DNA from: Bacteroidales bacterium
GTDB lineage: Bacteria > Bacteroidota > Bacteroidia > Bacteroidales > UBA932
Length of the DNA: 64,000 nucleotides
Direction: 5' to 3'
Assembly (NCBI GenBank): GCA_024398125.1
Contig: JAKSJO010000009.1
Location: forward strand, 20,058-84,057
The translations under genes and the position numbers were made by a program. Below, in pieces: positions 43,257-52,603 of this stretch; the stretch's first letter is position 1, and each line of letters begins with the position of its first letter. Under the pieces are notes generated by a model. That model searched no databases. It saw only the letters and a list, made by a program, of their open reading frames with translations, and was not told where the DNA came from.

Positions 43257-44096
43257 ATGAGGATACTCTTAACCAATGACGATGGCTACAAGGCGCAGGG
43301 CATAGCGACTCTGGTGAACATGATGAAAAAGTTTGGGGAAGTGACTGTCGTCGCCCCGAAATATCCCCAGTCGGGAATGTCGTGCTCGGTACCGCTCGGA
43401 CTGAAGCCCATTGCGGCTAAGGATCTGGGTATCAAGGATGGAGTGCGTTGGGCTTACCTTGACGCATCTCCTTCGAGCTGTGTCAAGTATGCCTTGGATG
43501 TACTTATGCTCGGCAATGAGCCGGACATCGTCATCAGCGGCATCAACCATGGCTCCAATGCAGCGACTGCCGCTTGCTATTCCGGTACGCTGGGGGCGTG
43601 CATGGAGGCTGCAATAGACTATATTCCTGCCGTGGGTGTTTCAATCGACTGCATGCACCATACAGTAGATCTTTCTGCGGTAGAGAAGTTCTTTCCGGAG
43701 ATACTTGGCCAGATCATGGAACTCATGGATGGAAGCTATGGTGTATACTATAATGTGAACTTTCCGAATCTGCCTGCCGACCGTATAAAGGGTGTGAAGC
43801 TCTGTTGTCAGGGACGTGGCCACTGGGTACGCGAGTTCGACGCCTGGGACGAAGGCTATGCCGAGAGATATGGATATGACCTTAAGAAGCATGGCTACGA
43901 GCATCCTGACGTCAGCGCGGAGGAAGGCGAGACTCTCTATGTCATGGTCGGCTCTTTCGAAGACGCTCCGGCCAATCCGGCGGAAGCCGATCATCATGCA
44001 ATGGCTGATGGCTGGATAACGGTCAGCATACACAATGTGGACAGTACCGACCGCACCCAGCTTGCACGCAGCGGATCGCTTAACCGTACATTCTAG
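43257..44096 (+). CDS. surE: 5'/3'-nucleotidase SurE
   Basis: 279 aa. The N-terminus MRILLTNDDGYKAQGI carries metal ligands D8 and D9; APKYPQSGMSCSVPLG and SGINHGSNAATAACYSGT complete the active site. SurE is a cytoplasmic metal-dependent phosphatase for nucleoside monophosphates. It is about 20-25 residues longer than E. coli SurE, as usual in Bacteroidota. A second ATG four bases upstream is in another frame. lpxB starts 3 nt after its stop. Confidence 0.95.
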   Translation: MRILLTNDDGYKAQGIATLVNMMKKFGEVTVVAPKYPQSGMSCSVPLGLKPIAAKDLGIKDGVRWAYLDASPSSCVKYALDVLMLGNEPDIVISGINHGSNAATAACYSGTLGACMEAAIDYIPAVGVSIDCMHHTVDLSAVEKFFPEILGQIMELMDGSYGVYYNVNFPNLPADRIKGVKLCCQGRGHWVREFDAWDEGYAERYGYDLKKHGYEHPDVSAEEGETLYVMVGSFEDAPANPAEADHHAMADGWITVSIHNVDSTDRTQLARSGSLNRTF

Positions 44097-44099
44097 AAT

Positions 44100-45263
44100 A
44101 TGAGATATTACATCATAGCCGGAGAGGCCTCGGGAGACCTTCACGGATCCAACCTCATGCGCGGCCTGTATGCCGAGGACCCGGAGGCGGCCATACGCTT
44201 CTGGGGAGGCGATGCCATGTCGGGTGTCTGGAAGGAAAACGAACGCTCTGGCGACGGTGGACTGGTTCGCCATTACCGCGGGACGGCTGTGATGGGCCTT
44301 ACCGATGTCCTGAAGAAGCTTGGAAGCATAGGGAAGAACCTTAAGAGCTGCCGTGAGGATATCCTTGCATGGAAGCCGGATGTCGTCATTCTCATCGACT
44401 ATCCAGGTTTCAATCTCAAGATGGCGGAATTCGCGCATTCCAAGGGCATCAAAGTCTTCTATTACATTGCACCGAAGGTATGGGCCTCGCGCGAAAACAG
44501 GATAAGGAAGATCCGCCGGACGGTTGACAAGCTCTTTATCATATTTCCATTCGAGATACCTTATTTCCAGTCCAAAGGCGTGGATTTCATCTACAAGGGC
44601 AATCCTCTTGTGGACGCCATCGACCGTTCTCTCGCTGACGGCCCTTCTCGAGAGGAATTTCTCGCGGCCAACGGTCTGTCCGGCCCATACATAGCCTTGC
44701 TTGCCGGATCGCGCAAGGGCGAGATAGATTCAATGATGCCGAAGTACATGGAGTTCGCCGCAGGTCTGCGCTCGATGGCTCGTTATCGTGACACTCAGTT
44801 TGTCGTAGCTGGCGCTCCGGGTCGGGATATGGTGGACTATGCCCGCTGGATCAAAGGCTCGGAGGACTTCGTGCATGTAGTGTTCGGAAAGACACATGAG
44901 GTCCTGCGCCATGCAGATGCTGCGGTGATCAATTCCGGGACGGCATCTCTCGAGGCAGTGCTGACCGGAACCCCTCAGGTCGTGGCTTATGCGATGTCTC
45001 CGCTCACATACGCGATTGCAAAGCATCTCATAAGGACAAAATACATTTCTCTCGGCAATCTTGTCGTTGACAGACTTGCGTTTAAAGAACTGGTCCAGAA
45101 TGACTTTACCCCAGATGCTCTTAAGGATGAAGTGATTGAGCTTCTTGAGAGTGAGCCATACCGCAACCGGATGCTGGAGAGCTATTCCGAGATACGAAAC
45201 AGGCTCGGTGGCGGCGGTGCATCACGTGCCGTAGCTTCGGCCATGATGGCTCTTCTGCGTTAG
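44100..45263 (+). CDS. lpxB: Lipid-A-disaccharide synthase
   Basis: 387 aa, GT19 family. The start MRYYIIAGEASGDLHGSNL is diagnostic; IDYPGFNLKMAEFA, YYIAPKVWASRENR, LLAGSRKGEI and NSGTASLEAVLTGTPQVV follow in order. It joins UDP-2,3-diacylglucosamine and lipid X into the lipid A disaccharide at the inner membrane's cytoplasmic face. Co-transcribed with surE. Confidence 0.96.
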   Translation: MRYYIIAGEASGDLHGSNLMRGLYAEDPEAAIRFWGGDAMSGVWKENERSGDGGLVRHYRGTAVMGLTDVLKKLGSIGKNLKSCREDILAWKPDVVILIDYPGFNLKMAEFAHSKGIKVFYYIAPKVWASRENRIRKIRRTVDKLFIIFPFEIPYFQSKGVDFIYKGNPLVDAIDRSLADGPSREEFLAANGLSGPYIALLAGSRKGEIDSMMPKYMEFAAGLRSMARYRDTQFVVAGAPGRDMVDYARWIKGSEDFVHVVFGKTHEVLRHADAAVINSGTASLEAVLTGTPQVVAYAMSPLTYAIAKHLIRTKYISLGNLVVDRLAFKELVQNDFTPDALKDEVIELLESEPYRNRMLESYSEIRNRLGGGGASRAVASAMMALLR

Positions 45264-45275
45264 AGGATTTTTTTC

Positions 45276-45283
45276 TATCTTTG
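45276..45283 (+). promoter_or_regulatory. -7 box for exonuclease-rlmI unit
   Basis: TATCTTTG, 49 nt before the exonuclease ATG. It follows the lpxB stop by 12 nt. Confidence 0.65.
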
Positions 45284-45332
45284 CAGGCCGATCCGCCGCA
45301 GGACTTGAGCGGCAGGCAAAATTCCAGATTAG

Positions 45333-46031
45333 ATGTACAAGATAAAGATAACGCCTGAAGAGTTGGAGAAGCTTGAATTGGTCTCGTTCCCGGGACAGAT
45401 TCAGGTTATTGATGAGATAGGAAAGGACTATTACAAGGCCATTTCGTATCTCAAGAGGCAGAAGGTGATAGGCTTCGATACCGAGACACGCCCGTCGTTC
45501 GGACCGGACCAGCCTCATTACGGCACGTCTCTGCTTCAGCTTTCCGGCTCTACAAAGGCATTTCTTTTCCGCATAAAGAAGATCGGCATTCCAAAGGAAC
45601 TAAGGTCCATTCTTGCCAGCGCAAGAATCGAAAAGATCGGAGCTGCCGTGAATGACGACATCCGCGGCCTCAAGAAGAACTCCGGCTTCACTCCAAAAGC
45701 TTTTGTCGATCTCCAGCAGATCGTGTGGGAGTATGGCATCAAGGACAAGAGTGTCAAGAAGATGAGCGCCATCATTCTCGGCATCCGCATATCGAAGACC
45801 CAGCAGCTGTCGAACTGGGAGGCAGAGGAACTTTCCGAGGCTCAGCAGCGCTACGCGGCTACAGATGCATGGGTCTGCCGCGAGATGTACCTCAAGCTCA
45901 TGAAGTCCGAGAAGAATCCGCTCACACCCGAGCAGATGCTTCCCAACCCTCCGAAGAGCGCGGCTCCAAAGGTTCTCGAGATTCCGGATCCATCGATACT
46001 TCCCGAAAATTTCACCTTGAACAAAGTATGA
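45333..46031 (+). CDS. 3'-5' exonuclease (RNase D/DEDDy-like)
   Basis: 232 aa. DEDDy motifs: D49 and E51 in GFDTETRPSF, a third Asp in AAVNDDIRGLK, and YAATDAW, the Y-x3-D motif. This is the single-domain RNase D-like family, without HRDC domains, so it may trim RNA or DNA 3' ends; the substrate is not established. Residues from about 205 on form a Pro-rich tail. Its stop overlaps the rlmI start by 4 nt (ATGA). Confidence 0.9.
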   Translation: MYKIKITPEELEKLELVSFPGQIQVIDEIGKDYYKAISYLKRQKVIGFDTETRPSFGPDQPHYGTSLLQLSGSTKAFLFRIKKIGIPKELRSILASARIEKIGAAVNDDIRGLKKNSGFTPKAFVDLQQIVWEYGIKDKSVKKMSAIILGIRISKTQQLSNWEAEELSEAQQRYAATDAWVCREMYLKLMKSEKNPLTPEQMLPNPPKSAAPKVLEIPDPSILPENFTLNKV

Positions 46032-47230
46032 CAAAGATATATCTGCGAAAGGGCAGGGAAGAGTCTCTGCTTCGTTTCCATCCATGGGTTTTCTCAGGAG
46101 CTATCGGCAACATCGTCGGCAACCCGGCCGAGGGTGAGCTTGTCGAGGTTTATGGCTCGGATGGCGGCTTCATCGCGGTCGGTCACTACCAGATCGGCTC
46201 CATCGCCGTGCGCGTCCTGAGCTTCGATGATTCTGCGCTCAAGCCCGATTTCTATGAGATTGCGCTCGCAAAGGCTCTCGAGGTCCGCAAGGCCGTATGC
46301 CTCACCGATCCCGCGAAGGGAACCAACTGCTATCGTCTCGTTCATGGAGAAGGTGACAATCTGCCTGGCCTCATCATCGACTGGTATGACGGAGTATGTG
46401 TGCTCCAGGCACATTCGGTCGGCATGTTCCGCGCGAAGCATCAGATCTGCGAGGCCCTGAAGAAGGTGTATGGAGACCAGCTCAAGGCTGTATACGACAA
46501 GAGCTCGGGAACCGCGCCGTTCAAGGCGGGCCTCGATCTCGTCGATGGATATATCTACAAGGCGGAAGGCTTCAGCGATGACGAGCAGACAGTTCTCGAG
46601 AACGGACACAAGTTCATCGTGAACTGGACAGAAGGCCAGAAGACAGGATTCTTCCTTGACCAGCGTGAGAATCGTGCACTGGTCGGCCGCTATGCAAAGG
46701 GCCGCAGGGTGCTGAACCTCTTCTGCTATACAGGCGGCTTCTCTATCTATGCGCTGGCCAACGGCGCGTTGTCGGTCGAGTCTGTCGACAGCTCTGCAAA
46801 GGCGATGATGATGGTGGACCGCAATGTCAAACTCAATTTCGATGAAGAGACTGCAGCCCGCCATACCAGTCTGTGCTGTGATGCAATCGACTATGTCAAG
46901 GCGGCTCCGGAAGGAAAGTGGGACCTCATGATTGTCGATCCGCCGGCTTTCGCAAAGCATAGGGGTGTGCTCAGAAACGCCCTCCGTGCATATCAGAGAC
47001 TCAATGCCGCAGCGATTTCCAAGGTCGCTCCAGGCGGTCTCGTGTTCACATACAGCTGCTCTCAGGTCGTTGACAAGGAGGCTTTCGCGCTCGCGGTGTT
47101 CTCCGCAGCGGCGTCAGTCGGCCGCAGGGTCCGTATCCTGGATCGTCTGAACCAGCCGGCAGACCATTCCGTCAATATCTATCATCCTGAAGGAGAATAT
47201 CTGAAGGGCCTTCTCCTGTACGTCGAGTAG
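46028..47230 (+). CDS. rlmI: 23S rRNA (cytosine-5) methyltransferase RlmI
   Basis: 400 aa from ATG 46028. N-terminal PUA-like domain (LRFHPWVFSGAIGN), EEHD-like middle (RLVHGEGDNLPGLIIDWY) and Rossmann methyltransferase with VLNLFCYTGGFSIYA (SAM), IVDPPAF and the catalytic cysteine in FTYSCSQ. It methylates C1962 of 23S rRNA. The open frame extends about 100 codons upstream through the exonuclease gene but the family begins at MTKIYLRKGREESL. Coupled to the upstream gene by ATGA. Confidence 0.94.
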   Translation: MTKIYLRKGREESLLRFHPWVFSGAIGNIVGNPAEGELVEVYGSDGGFIAVGHYQIGSIAVRVLSFDDSALKPDFYEIALAKALEVRKAVCLTDPAKGTNCYRLVHGEGDNLPGLIIDWYDGVCVLQAHSVGMFRAKHQICEALKKVYGDQLKAVYDKSSGTAPFKAGLDLVDGYIYKAEGFSDDEQTVLENGHKFIVNWTEGQKTGFFLDQRENRALVGRYAKGRRVLNLFCYTGGFSIYALANGALSVESVDSSAKAMMMVDRNVKLNFDEETAARHTSLCCDAIDYVKAAPEGKWDLMIVDPPAFAKHRGVLRNALRAYQRLNAAAISKVAPGGLVFTYSCSQVVDKEAFALAVFSAAASVGRRVRILDRLNQPADHSVNIYHPEGEYLKGLLLYVE

Positions 47231-47233
47231 CTT

Positions 47234-47956
47234 ATGCTCCAGGTCGCGCTTATAGTCTTTGTATTTGCGACTCTCGCCAGCTTCATCCAGCGTGTGTCGG
47301 GTTTCGGCTTCGGCATCGCCATCATGACTGTCCTGCCGTTCCTCATGCCTTCTTTCGGCGAAGCAACGGCACTCTCCGGCATGCTTGCCATCGTCACAGC
47401 CCTGCTTCCGGCGATGCGTATGCTCGGTAGTGTTCCGTGGCGCAAGCTGATTCCGATCCTGCTCACCTTTCTTGCCGTGTCATTCGTTGCCGTCGGTATG
47501 CTCGGCCGTGTCGACAGTTTCGCTTTGAAGAAGGTCCTGGGAGTGGTGCTGATCCTGGTCAGTCTCTGGTTCCTTTTCTTCAGTTCGAAGGTCCATTTGC
47601 CGGCGTCCATGTCTGTGCAGGTGAGCATGGGTACGCTTTCCGGACTCATGGGAGGCCTTTTTGCCATGCAGGGCCCTCCGGCTGTGATCTATTTCATTTC
47701 GGCATCGAAGACGAAGGAGGAGTACATAGCGCTGACCCAGTGGTATTTTCTTGTTGGAAATATCATGATGACCTTTTTCCGTGCCGGCAACGGCTTTGTG
47801 ACACCGACGGTGTTGAAGCTGTGGGCACTCGCGGTTCCAGGCGTTCTGGCGGGGCTGTGGATAGGCGGCAAGGTGTACAGCCGCATCGATATCGGGCTCC
47901 TCAGAAAGATCGTCTATGCATTTCTTGCACTGGCCGGTGTCATAGCTCTTTTCTAG
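47234..47956 (+). CDS. TSUP-family permease (TauE/SafE-like)
   Basis: 240 aa, seven or eight hydrophobic helices. VSGFGFGIAIMTVLPFLMP and the internal repeat GTLSGLMGGLFAMQGPPAVIYF are typical of the TauE/SafE family, which exports sulfonates or sulfite or moves small anions across the inner membrane. Substrate unknown. It begins 3 nt after rlmI and is the last gene of that unit. Confidence 0.9.
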   Translation: MLQVALIVFVFATLASFIQRVSGFGFGIAIMTVLPFLMPSFGEATALSGMLAIVTALLPAMRMLGSVPWRKLIPILLTFLAVSFVAVGMLGRVDSFALKKVLGVVLILVSLWFLFFSSKVHLPASMSVQVSMGTLSGLMGGLFAMQGPPAVIYFISASKTKEEYIALTQWYFLVGNIMMTFFRAGNGFVTPTVLKLWALAVPGVLAGLWIGGKVYSRIDIGLLRKIVYAFLALAGVIALF

Positions 47957-47981
47957 CATTTCATTTTCGCCATATTATAGG

Positions 47982-47989
47982 TATATTTG
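47982..47989 (+). promoter_or_regulatory. -7 box for the O-acetylation operon
   Basis: TATATTTG, 19 nt before the first SGNH gene. No later promoter box was seen before the GH10 gene, so it may drive six genes. Confidence 0.6.
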
Positions 47990-48008
47990 CAAGCTATACA
48001 CACTGATA

Positions 48009-49463
48009 ATGAAAAGCTCAAGTATACTTGCATTTGTCGTTTCCGTCCTCGTCATGATCGTCGGACTGTGGTTCGTCATGCCTGCCGAGGGGCTTGCCGT
48101 CGGTCCAGCCACCATACGTTTCGCTTCGATGGAACAGGATATTGCCGAGGCAGGGGAGACAAAGGTGGATGTAGACGCCGTCCTGGCGGAAGCTCAGCAG
48201 CGTCTTGAGATCATCTCGTCTTCGCGAAGAGATTCCGTGAAGTATTTCAAGACCTTCCTTTACGACAGCCCTGAACGCTTCTATTTCCCAGGAGACGATT
48301 ATCGTTTCTTCGATGATATCTTCCGCAACTTCGAGAACGCTAAGAGAGTCGGCAAAACCTACCGCATCATGCACTACGGCGACTCCCAGATCGAGATGGA
48401 CCGTATCAGCCTCGTGCTCCGCGACAGTCTCCAGGCGCATTTCGGAGGAACAGGTGTCGGCCTTATCCCTGCCGTCCAGCGCGTAGCGACCTATTCGACC
48501 AACCAGAGCTGGTCGGGCAGCATGACACGATACATCGTATTCGGCGACTCCACGACTGTCCGCGCGCCTCACAAGGGTTACGGCCTCATGGCTCAGTTCT
48601 CGCGCGTGAGCGGTTCGGCCACGGTTTCTGTCCGTCCGACCCGCAACAAGTCGGCAAGCGAGCGCGTAAAGTCATTCTCGCGCATCAGCATGCTGGTCGG
48701 TAACTCCGCCGGAGAATTCAAGGTCAGCATAAAGTGCGATACCATCAAGCCGATTGTCCGTACTACGGAAGTCGCTTCCGGCTCAGTCGACATGCTGACC
48801 TGGGACCTTCCGCATAATGTCAGCAATGCGACAATCAGCATGACCGGCTCGGCTGACGTCTATGGTATCATGCTTGACGGCAAGGGAGGCGTCGCAGTAG
48901 ACAATGATGCTCTCCGTGGCTGCTCGGGCACCATCTTTACCCGTGTCAGCAAGGAGTCCATGGCTGGCGCATACGCCAAGAACGACACAAAGCTTATCAT
49001 AATGCAGTTCGGAGGCAACATGGTTCCTTCGATCAGCTCCGCAAAGAACATCAGTTCCTATCTTGACAATCTGAACAAGCAGTTCGCATATTTCCGTGAG
49101 GTGGCACCAAAGGCAAAAATCCTGTTCATTGGACCTTCGGACATGAGCTCCATGCAGGGTGGAAGGATGAAGACCCGACCTCACCTTATGGCGCTCAACG
49201 ATTCGCTCAAGGTCAATGCTGTCCGCAACGGTGTAGCATACTGGGACATGTTCGCGGCTATGGGCGGTGAGAATTCCATGGCCCAGTGGGTGTCGCACAA
49301 GCCTGCCTATGCCGGCCCTGACTACATCCATTTCACTCCACTCGGAGCAGAGCACATGGGTGGAATCTTGAGCAAGGCCTTCCTCAACTGCTATGATTTC
49401 TACAGACTCCGCAAGAATGTCGGAGATGACCAGATAAAGAAGATATGGCGCGAATCCAATTGA
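48009..49463 (+). CDS. SGNH-fold acyl-esterase/transferase, cassette member 1
   Basis: 484 aa. An N-terminal signal anchor (ILAFVVSVLVMIVGLWFVM) puts the body in the periplasm. SGNH motifs: block I HYGDSQIEMD with S126, Asn in QFGGN, and D438-x2-H441 in DYIHFTPLG. Between blocks I and III lies a long beta-rich insert (about 180-300), as in AlgX/AlgJ-type or carbohydrate-binding SGNH proteins. The next genes are a second SGNH protein and an MBOAT acyltransferase with overlapping frames, so the likely job is transfer or removal of O-acetyl groups on an exported glycan. The exact acceptor is unknown. Confidence 0.85.
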   Translation: MKSSSILAFVVSVLVMIVGLWFVMPAEGLAVGPATIRFASMEQDIAEAGETKVDVDAVLAEAQQRLEIISSSRRDSVKYFKTFLYDSPERFYFPGDDYRFFDDIFRNFENAKRVGKTYRIMHYGDSQIEMDRISLVLRDSLQAHFGGTGVGLIPAVQRVATYSTNQSWSGSMTRYIVFGDSTTVRAPHKGYGLMAQFSRVSGSATVSVRPTRNKSASERVKSFSRISMLVGNSAGEFKVSIKCDTIKPIVRTTEVASGSVDMLTWDLPHNVSNATISMTGSADVYGIMLDGKGGVAVDNDALRGCSGTIFTRVSKESMAGAYAKNDTKLIIMQFGGNMVPSISSAKNISSYLDNLNKQFAYFREVAPKAKILFIGPSDMSSMQGGRMKTRPHLMALNDSLKVNAVRNGVAYWDMFAAMGGENSMAQWVSHKPAYAGPDYIHFTPLGAEHMGGILSKAFLNCYDFYRLRKNVGDDQIKKIWRESN

Positions 49464-50743
49464 TACTGACTTCTTTGCTGGCTGTACTTCTGGGTACTTT
49501 GCCGATGTCTGCCGGAAGCCCTGCCGCTCCCGGAGACTCGCTGTATCGTGAGGTTCCGGAACTTGCTTTCGCCCGTTTGGACAGAAATACGATAGTATTG
49601 CCTGCCGACAGCACGGCACTGGAGCCGTTTTTCCTGAAACTGGACACCCTTCTTTCGGCCGGTCGCCGCAGCCTCAATATCGTCCATGTCGGAGGCTCGC
49701 ATGTCCAGGCCGGAGTGCTGACCAGCCGCCTTCGTGAGAATCTTTCATCCATGGGAACCGGTCTTGCGGGCAGCCCCGGACTAGTTTTCCCTTTCACGGC
49801 GGCGAAGACAAACACTCCTGTTACATACCGCAGCCGCTATGGCGGGGAGTGGACAAACGCGAAATGTACGCAGCGCGCGCCTGAAACCCGTCTGGGCATG
49901 ACAGGCATGAGCGTGACTACAGCTGACCCCGAGGCCTATCTCAGGCTTCTCAGCCGCGATCGCAGGACCTGTCCTGATTCTTCCTTCGACAACGACTACC
50001 TTTTTGACAGGGTGTGCCTCTTCGGCCATGGAAGCGACAGCCTCTGCGCCCCGATGCTCGACCTTGACGGCAAGATGGTCATGGGCATGCCTGACAGCTC
50101 GCGCAGTGTATGGTCGTTCATCCTGCCGTATCAGACAGATTCAGTGGATGTCAGGTTCAGGGGAATCAGGGACGGCAATACGTTTACCGTGGAGGGACTG
50201 CTGCTCGAGACAGACAAGCCGGGCCTGAGCGTCCATGCCATAGGTGTCAATGGCGCCAGCCTGGTGTCTTATTCGCGATGTGACGCATTCGAGCATCAGC
50301 TTCAGTATCTGAATGCTGATCTTGTAATATTCGGTGTCGGCATCAACGATGCTTCCGGCAGCCGTTTCGATCCCGAGGTATTCAAGGCCAGATATGACAA
50401 CTTCATCTCGGCTTTCCGCAGGGCAAATCCGGACTGTGCATTGCTGTTCATTACCAACAACGACAGCTACCGCCGTGTACGCCGCAGCTACGTTAACAAT
50501 CCGAACGGAGCTGTCGTCGAGAAGGCCTTCCTCGAGATCGCTGACAAGTGGGATGCCGGTGTCTGGAACCTTTTCGACATAATGGGTGGACTCAAATCCA
50601 TGGCCGCATGGGAAAAGGCCGGACTGGCGAAGCGTGACAAGATACATTTCACAAATGAGGGCTATGAACTGCTGGGCGACCTGCTTTTCAATGCGCTTAT
50701 GGAAAAATACGAAGACCATTTAAGACGATGCTCCAGCTTGTAA
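49445..50743 (+). CDS. SGNH-like protein with altered block I, cassette member 2
   Basis: 432 aa, signal peptide at the N-terminus. The start lies 19 nt inside the upstream SGNH gene. Block I reads HVGGSHVQAG, so the usual Asp before the nucleophile is Gly (G84, S85). Block III FGVGINDASG keeps Gly and Asn, and D398-x2-H401 in RDKIHFTNEG keeps the dyad. The N-terminal half between them holds an insert with four cysteines, including CTQRAPE, RRTCPDSS, RVCLFG and DSLCAP. It is probably periplasmic. The nucleophile and dyad suggest it is active despite the GDS-to-GGS change, or it may act mainly as a binding partner. Confidence 0.83.
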   Translation: MARIQLILTSLLAVLLGTLPMSAGSPAAPGDSLYREVPELAFARLDRNTIVLPADSTALEPFFLKLDTLLSAGRRSLNIVHVGGSHVQAGVLTSRLRENLSSMGTGLAGSPGLVFPFTAAKTNTPVTYRSRYGGEWTNAKCTQRAPETRLGMTGMSVTTADPEAYLRLLSRDRRTCPDSSFDNDYLFDRVCLFGHGSDSLCAPMLDLDGKMVMGMPDSSRSVWSFILPYQTDSVDVRFRGIRDGNTFTVEGLLLETDKPGLSVHAIGVNGASLVSYSRCDAFEHQLQYLNADLVIFGVGINDASGSRFDPEVFKARYDNFISAFRRANPDCALLFITNNDSYRRVRRSYVNNPNGAVVEKAFLEIADKWDAGVWNLFDIMGGLKSMAAWEKAGLAKRDKIHFTNEGYELLGDLLFNALMEKYEDHLRRCSSL

Positions 50744-52584
50744 AGGAATTCATCCAGCAGCTCTTTTCGTTCAGCCAGGACAATCCGCTGCTTTTCACCC
50801 AGTTCCATTTCTGGGTGTTCTTCGCGTTGGTGCTCGCTCTCTTCGCTCCTCTGGGAAAACGTTGTCTCCAGCGCAATGCCTGGCTGTTTTTCGTCAGTGT
50901 CTTCTTCTATTGGAAGACCAGCGGACTCTTCACCCTGATCCTGCTTTTCCTGACCTTCTACAACTTCTTCGCCGGAAAGGCCATCGAAGCAAGGAAGACA
51001 GACAGGGGGCGCATGGCTGTTCTTGTCATCAGCATCATCGTCAACCTGTCGATACTTTGCTATTTCAAATACGCTTACTTCATTACCGACCTCGTCAACA
51101 GGCTGCTTGGCACTTCGTTCGCTGTCTTTGACGTGTTCTCCTGGATCGGCAATACAGTGACCGGATCGACCAGATTCAGTGTCGACAGCATTCTTTTGCC
51201 TGTGGGTATATCTTTCTACACATTCCAGGCAATCAGCTATATCATGGATATCTACCGCCGCAGGATAGCTCCTGTGCGCAACATCCTTGATTTCGGTTTC
51301 TATGTAAGCTTCTTCCCTCAGCTTGTCGCCGGCCCTATCGTCCGCGCCAGCGAGTTCATCCCACAGCTGTACAAGCCATTTTTCCTCGGACGCAGACAGT
51401 TCGGCATAGCTGTTTTCTGGATTCTCAACGGTCTTGCAAAGAAGATCATCCTCAGCGACTACATAGCCGTCAACTTCATCGACCGTGTTTTCGACAATCC
51501 GACTCTTTATACCGGATTCGAGAATCTCATGGCGCTTTTCGGCTATTCGCTCCAAGTCTATGCAGACTTCTCGGGCTATACGGATATCGCAACCGGTGTC
51601 GCAATGCTCATGGGATTCTATCTTCCAAAGAACTTCAATTCTCCGTACAAGGCACCGAACCCGGGCAACTTCTGGAAGAGATGGCATATTTCGCTCTCCA
51701 AGTGGCTCCAGGATTATCTTTACATACCTCTTGGAGGAAACCGCAACGGCACTTTCGCAACCTATGCGGTGATCATTGCGGTCGCACTCATGGCGTCTTT
51801 CCTCAGCGGTAGCTGGATCGTTGCGGCTGTGGTTGCCGTACTGGCAGCCGTCATCGCTGTCGTTGCATACATCCATCCCGAGAAGCGCAGGAAGATAGTC
51901 ACCAACCTGAATTCGATGGATACCATGCTCCTCGGAGGTCTGTGGCATGGCGCCAGCTGGAACTTCATGATCTGGGGCGGTCTCAATGGCCTCGGCATGG
52001 TCGTTTACAAGTTCTGGAAGGACTGGAACGTATATACCAGGACTGCGGTGCTCATAGTCATCTGTGCCGTACTGGGCTTCCTTGCCCTCGTGTGGCCGCA
52101 GCCTGTATTCAACATGTTCTTCGTTTGGGCTGGAATCATCCTCGTCGGAACCATGGTGAGGCTCGTATACAAGCTTTCCGGCGGAACAGGGGAGTGGAAG
52201 AGACTTGAGAACTGCTGGGCGGTGTTCCAGACATTCGTGTTCATCACCTTCACCAGACTGTTCTTCCGCTCTGGATCCAATCTGGACCCGGCTCTGGCAA
52301 ACGAGACCGCATGGGCTACCGCGCGCAACATGGTCGGCCAGATCGGCGGTCCATGGACGGTTTCGCAGATTCCGACCATATGCTGGGAGTACAGGAATGT
52401 ATTCCTGCTGATCGTCATCGGCATGGTGATCCACTGGCTGCCGGAGAATTTCAAGCGCAGATACCGTATCTGGTTCGCAAAGATGCCGCTGCCGGTCATG
52501 GCTGTCGCTGTCGTAGCGGTGGTGATCGTAATCTATCAGTTCATGACGGCGGATTTCCAGAAGTTCATCTATTTCCAATTCTAA
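50728..52584 (+). CDS. MBOAT O-acyltransferase (AlgI/PatA/DltB-like)
   Basis: 618 aa integral membrane protein with ten or more hydrophobic helices. Signature features are FPQLVAGPIVRASEFIPQL, FAGxT-like SGYTDIATGVAMLMGF, NFWKRWHISLSKWLQDYLY with the conserved His, and GGLWHGASWNFMIWG with the catalytic histidine H407. The family moves acyl groups from cytoplasmic acyl-CoA or a carrier across the membrane to SGNH partners that acylate alginate, peptidoglycan or teichoic acid. Its start overlaps the SGNH2 gene by 16 nt. It is longer than AlgI (about 520 aa) because of an extra helical insert around 360-385 and extra C-terminal helices. Confidence 0.92.
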   Translation: MLQLVKEFIQQLFSFSQDNPLLFTQFHFWVFFALVLALFAPLGKRCLQRNAWLFFVSVFFYWKTSGLFTLILLFLTFYNFFAGKAIEARKTDRGRMAVLVISIIVNLSILCYFKYAYFITDLVNRLLGTSFAVFDVFSWIGNTVTGSTRFSVDSILLPVGISFYTFQAISYIMDIYRRRIAPVRNILDFGFYVSFFPQLVAGPIVRASEFIPQLYKPFFLGRRQFGIAVFWILNGLAKKIILSDYIAVNFIDRVFDNPTLYTGFENLMALFGYSLQVYADFSGYTDIATGVAMLMGFYLPKNFNSPYKAPNPGNFWKRWHISLSKWLQDYLYIPLGGNRNGTFATYAVIIAVALMASFLSGSWIVAAVVAVLAAVIAVVAYIHPEKRRKIVTNLNSMDTMLLGGLWHGASWNFMIWGGLNGLGMVVYKFWKDWNVYTRTAVLIVICAVLGFLALVWPQPVFNMFFVWAGIILVGTMVRLVYKLSGGTGEWKRLENCWAVFQTFVFITFTRLFFRSGSNLDPALANETAWATARNMVGQIGGPWTVSQIPTICWEYRNVFLLIVIGMVIHWLPENFKRRYRIWFAKMPLPVMAVAVVAVVIVIYQFMTADFQKFIYFQF

Positions 52585-52603
52585 AACATAATAACCACAT
52601 TAT

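Noticed and set aside
45725-46027. Long upstream extension of rlmI
   Set aside because: It runs through the exonuclease gene in another frame; the PUA domain begins at 46028.
50662-52578. 638-codon open frame on the minus strand, opposite the MBOAT gene
   Set aside because: Its translation is His/Asp/Glu-rich with no recognisable domain, and the plus strand carries clear MBOAT motifs; it is a codon-bias shadow.
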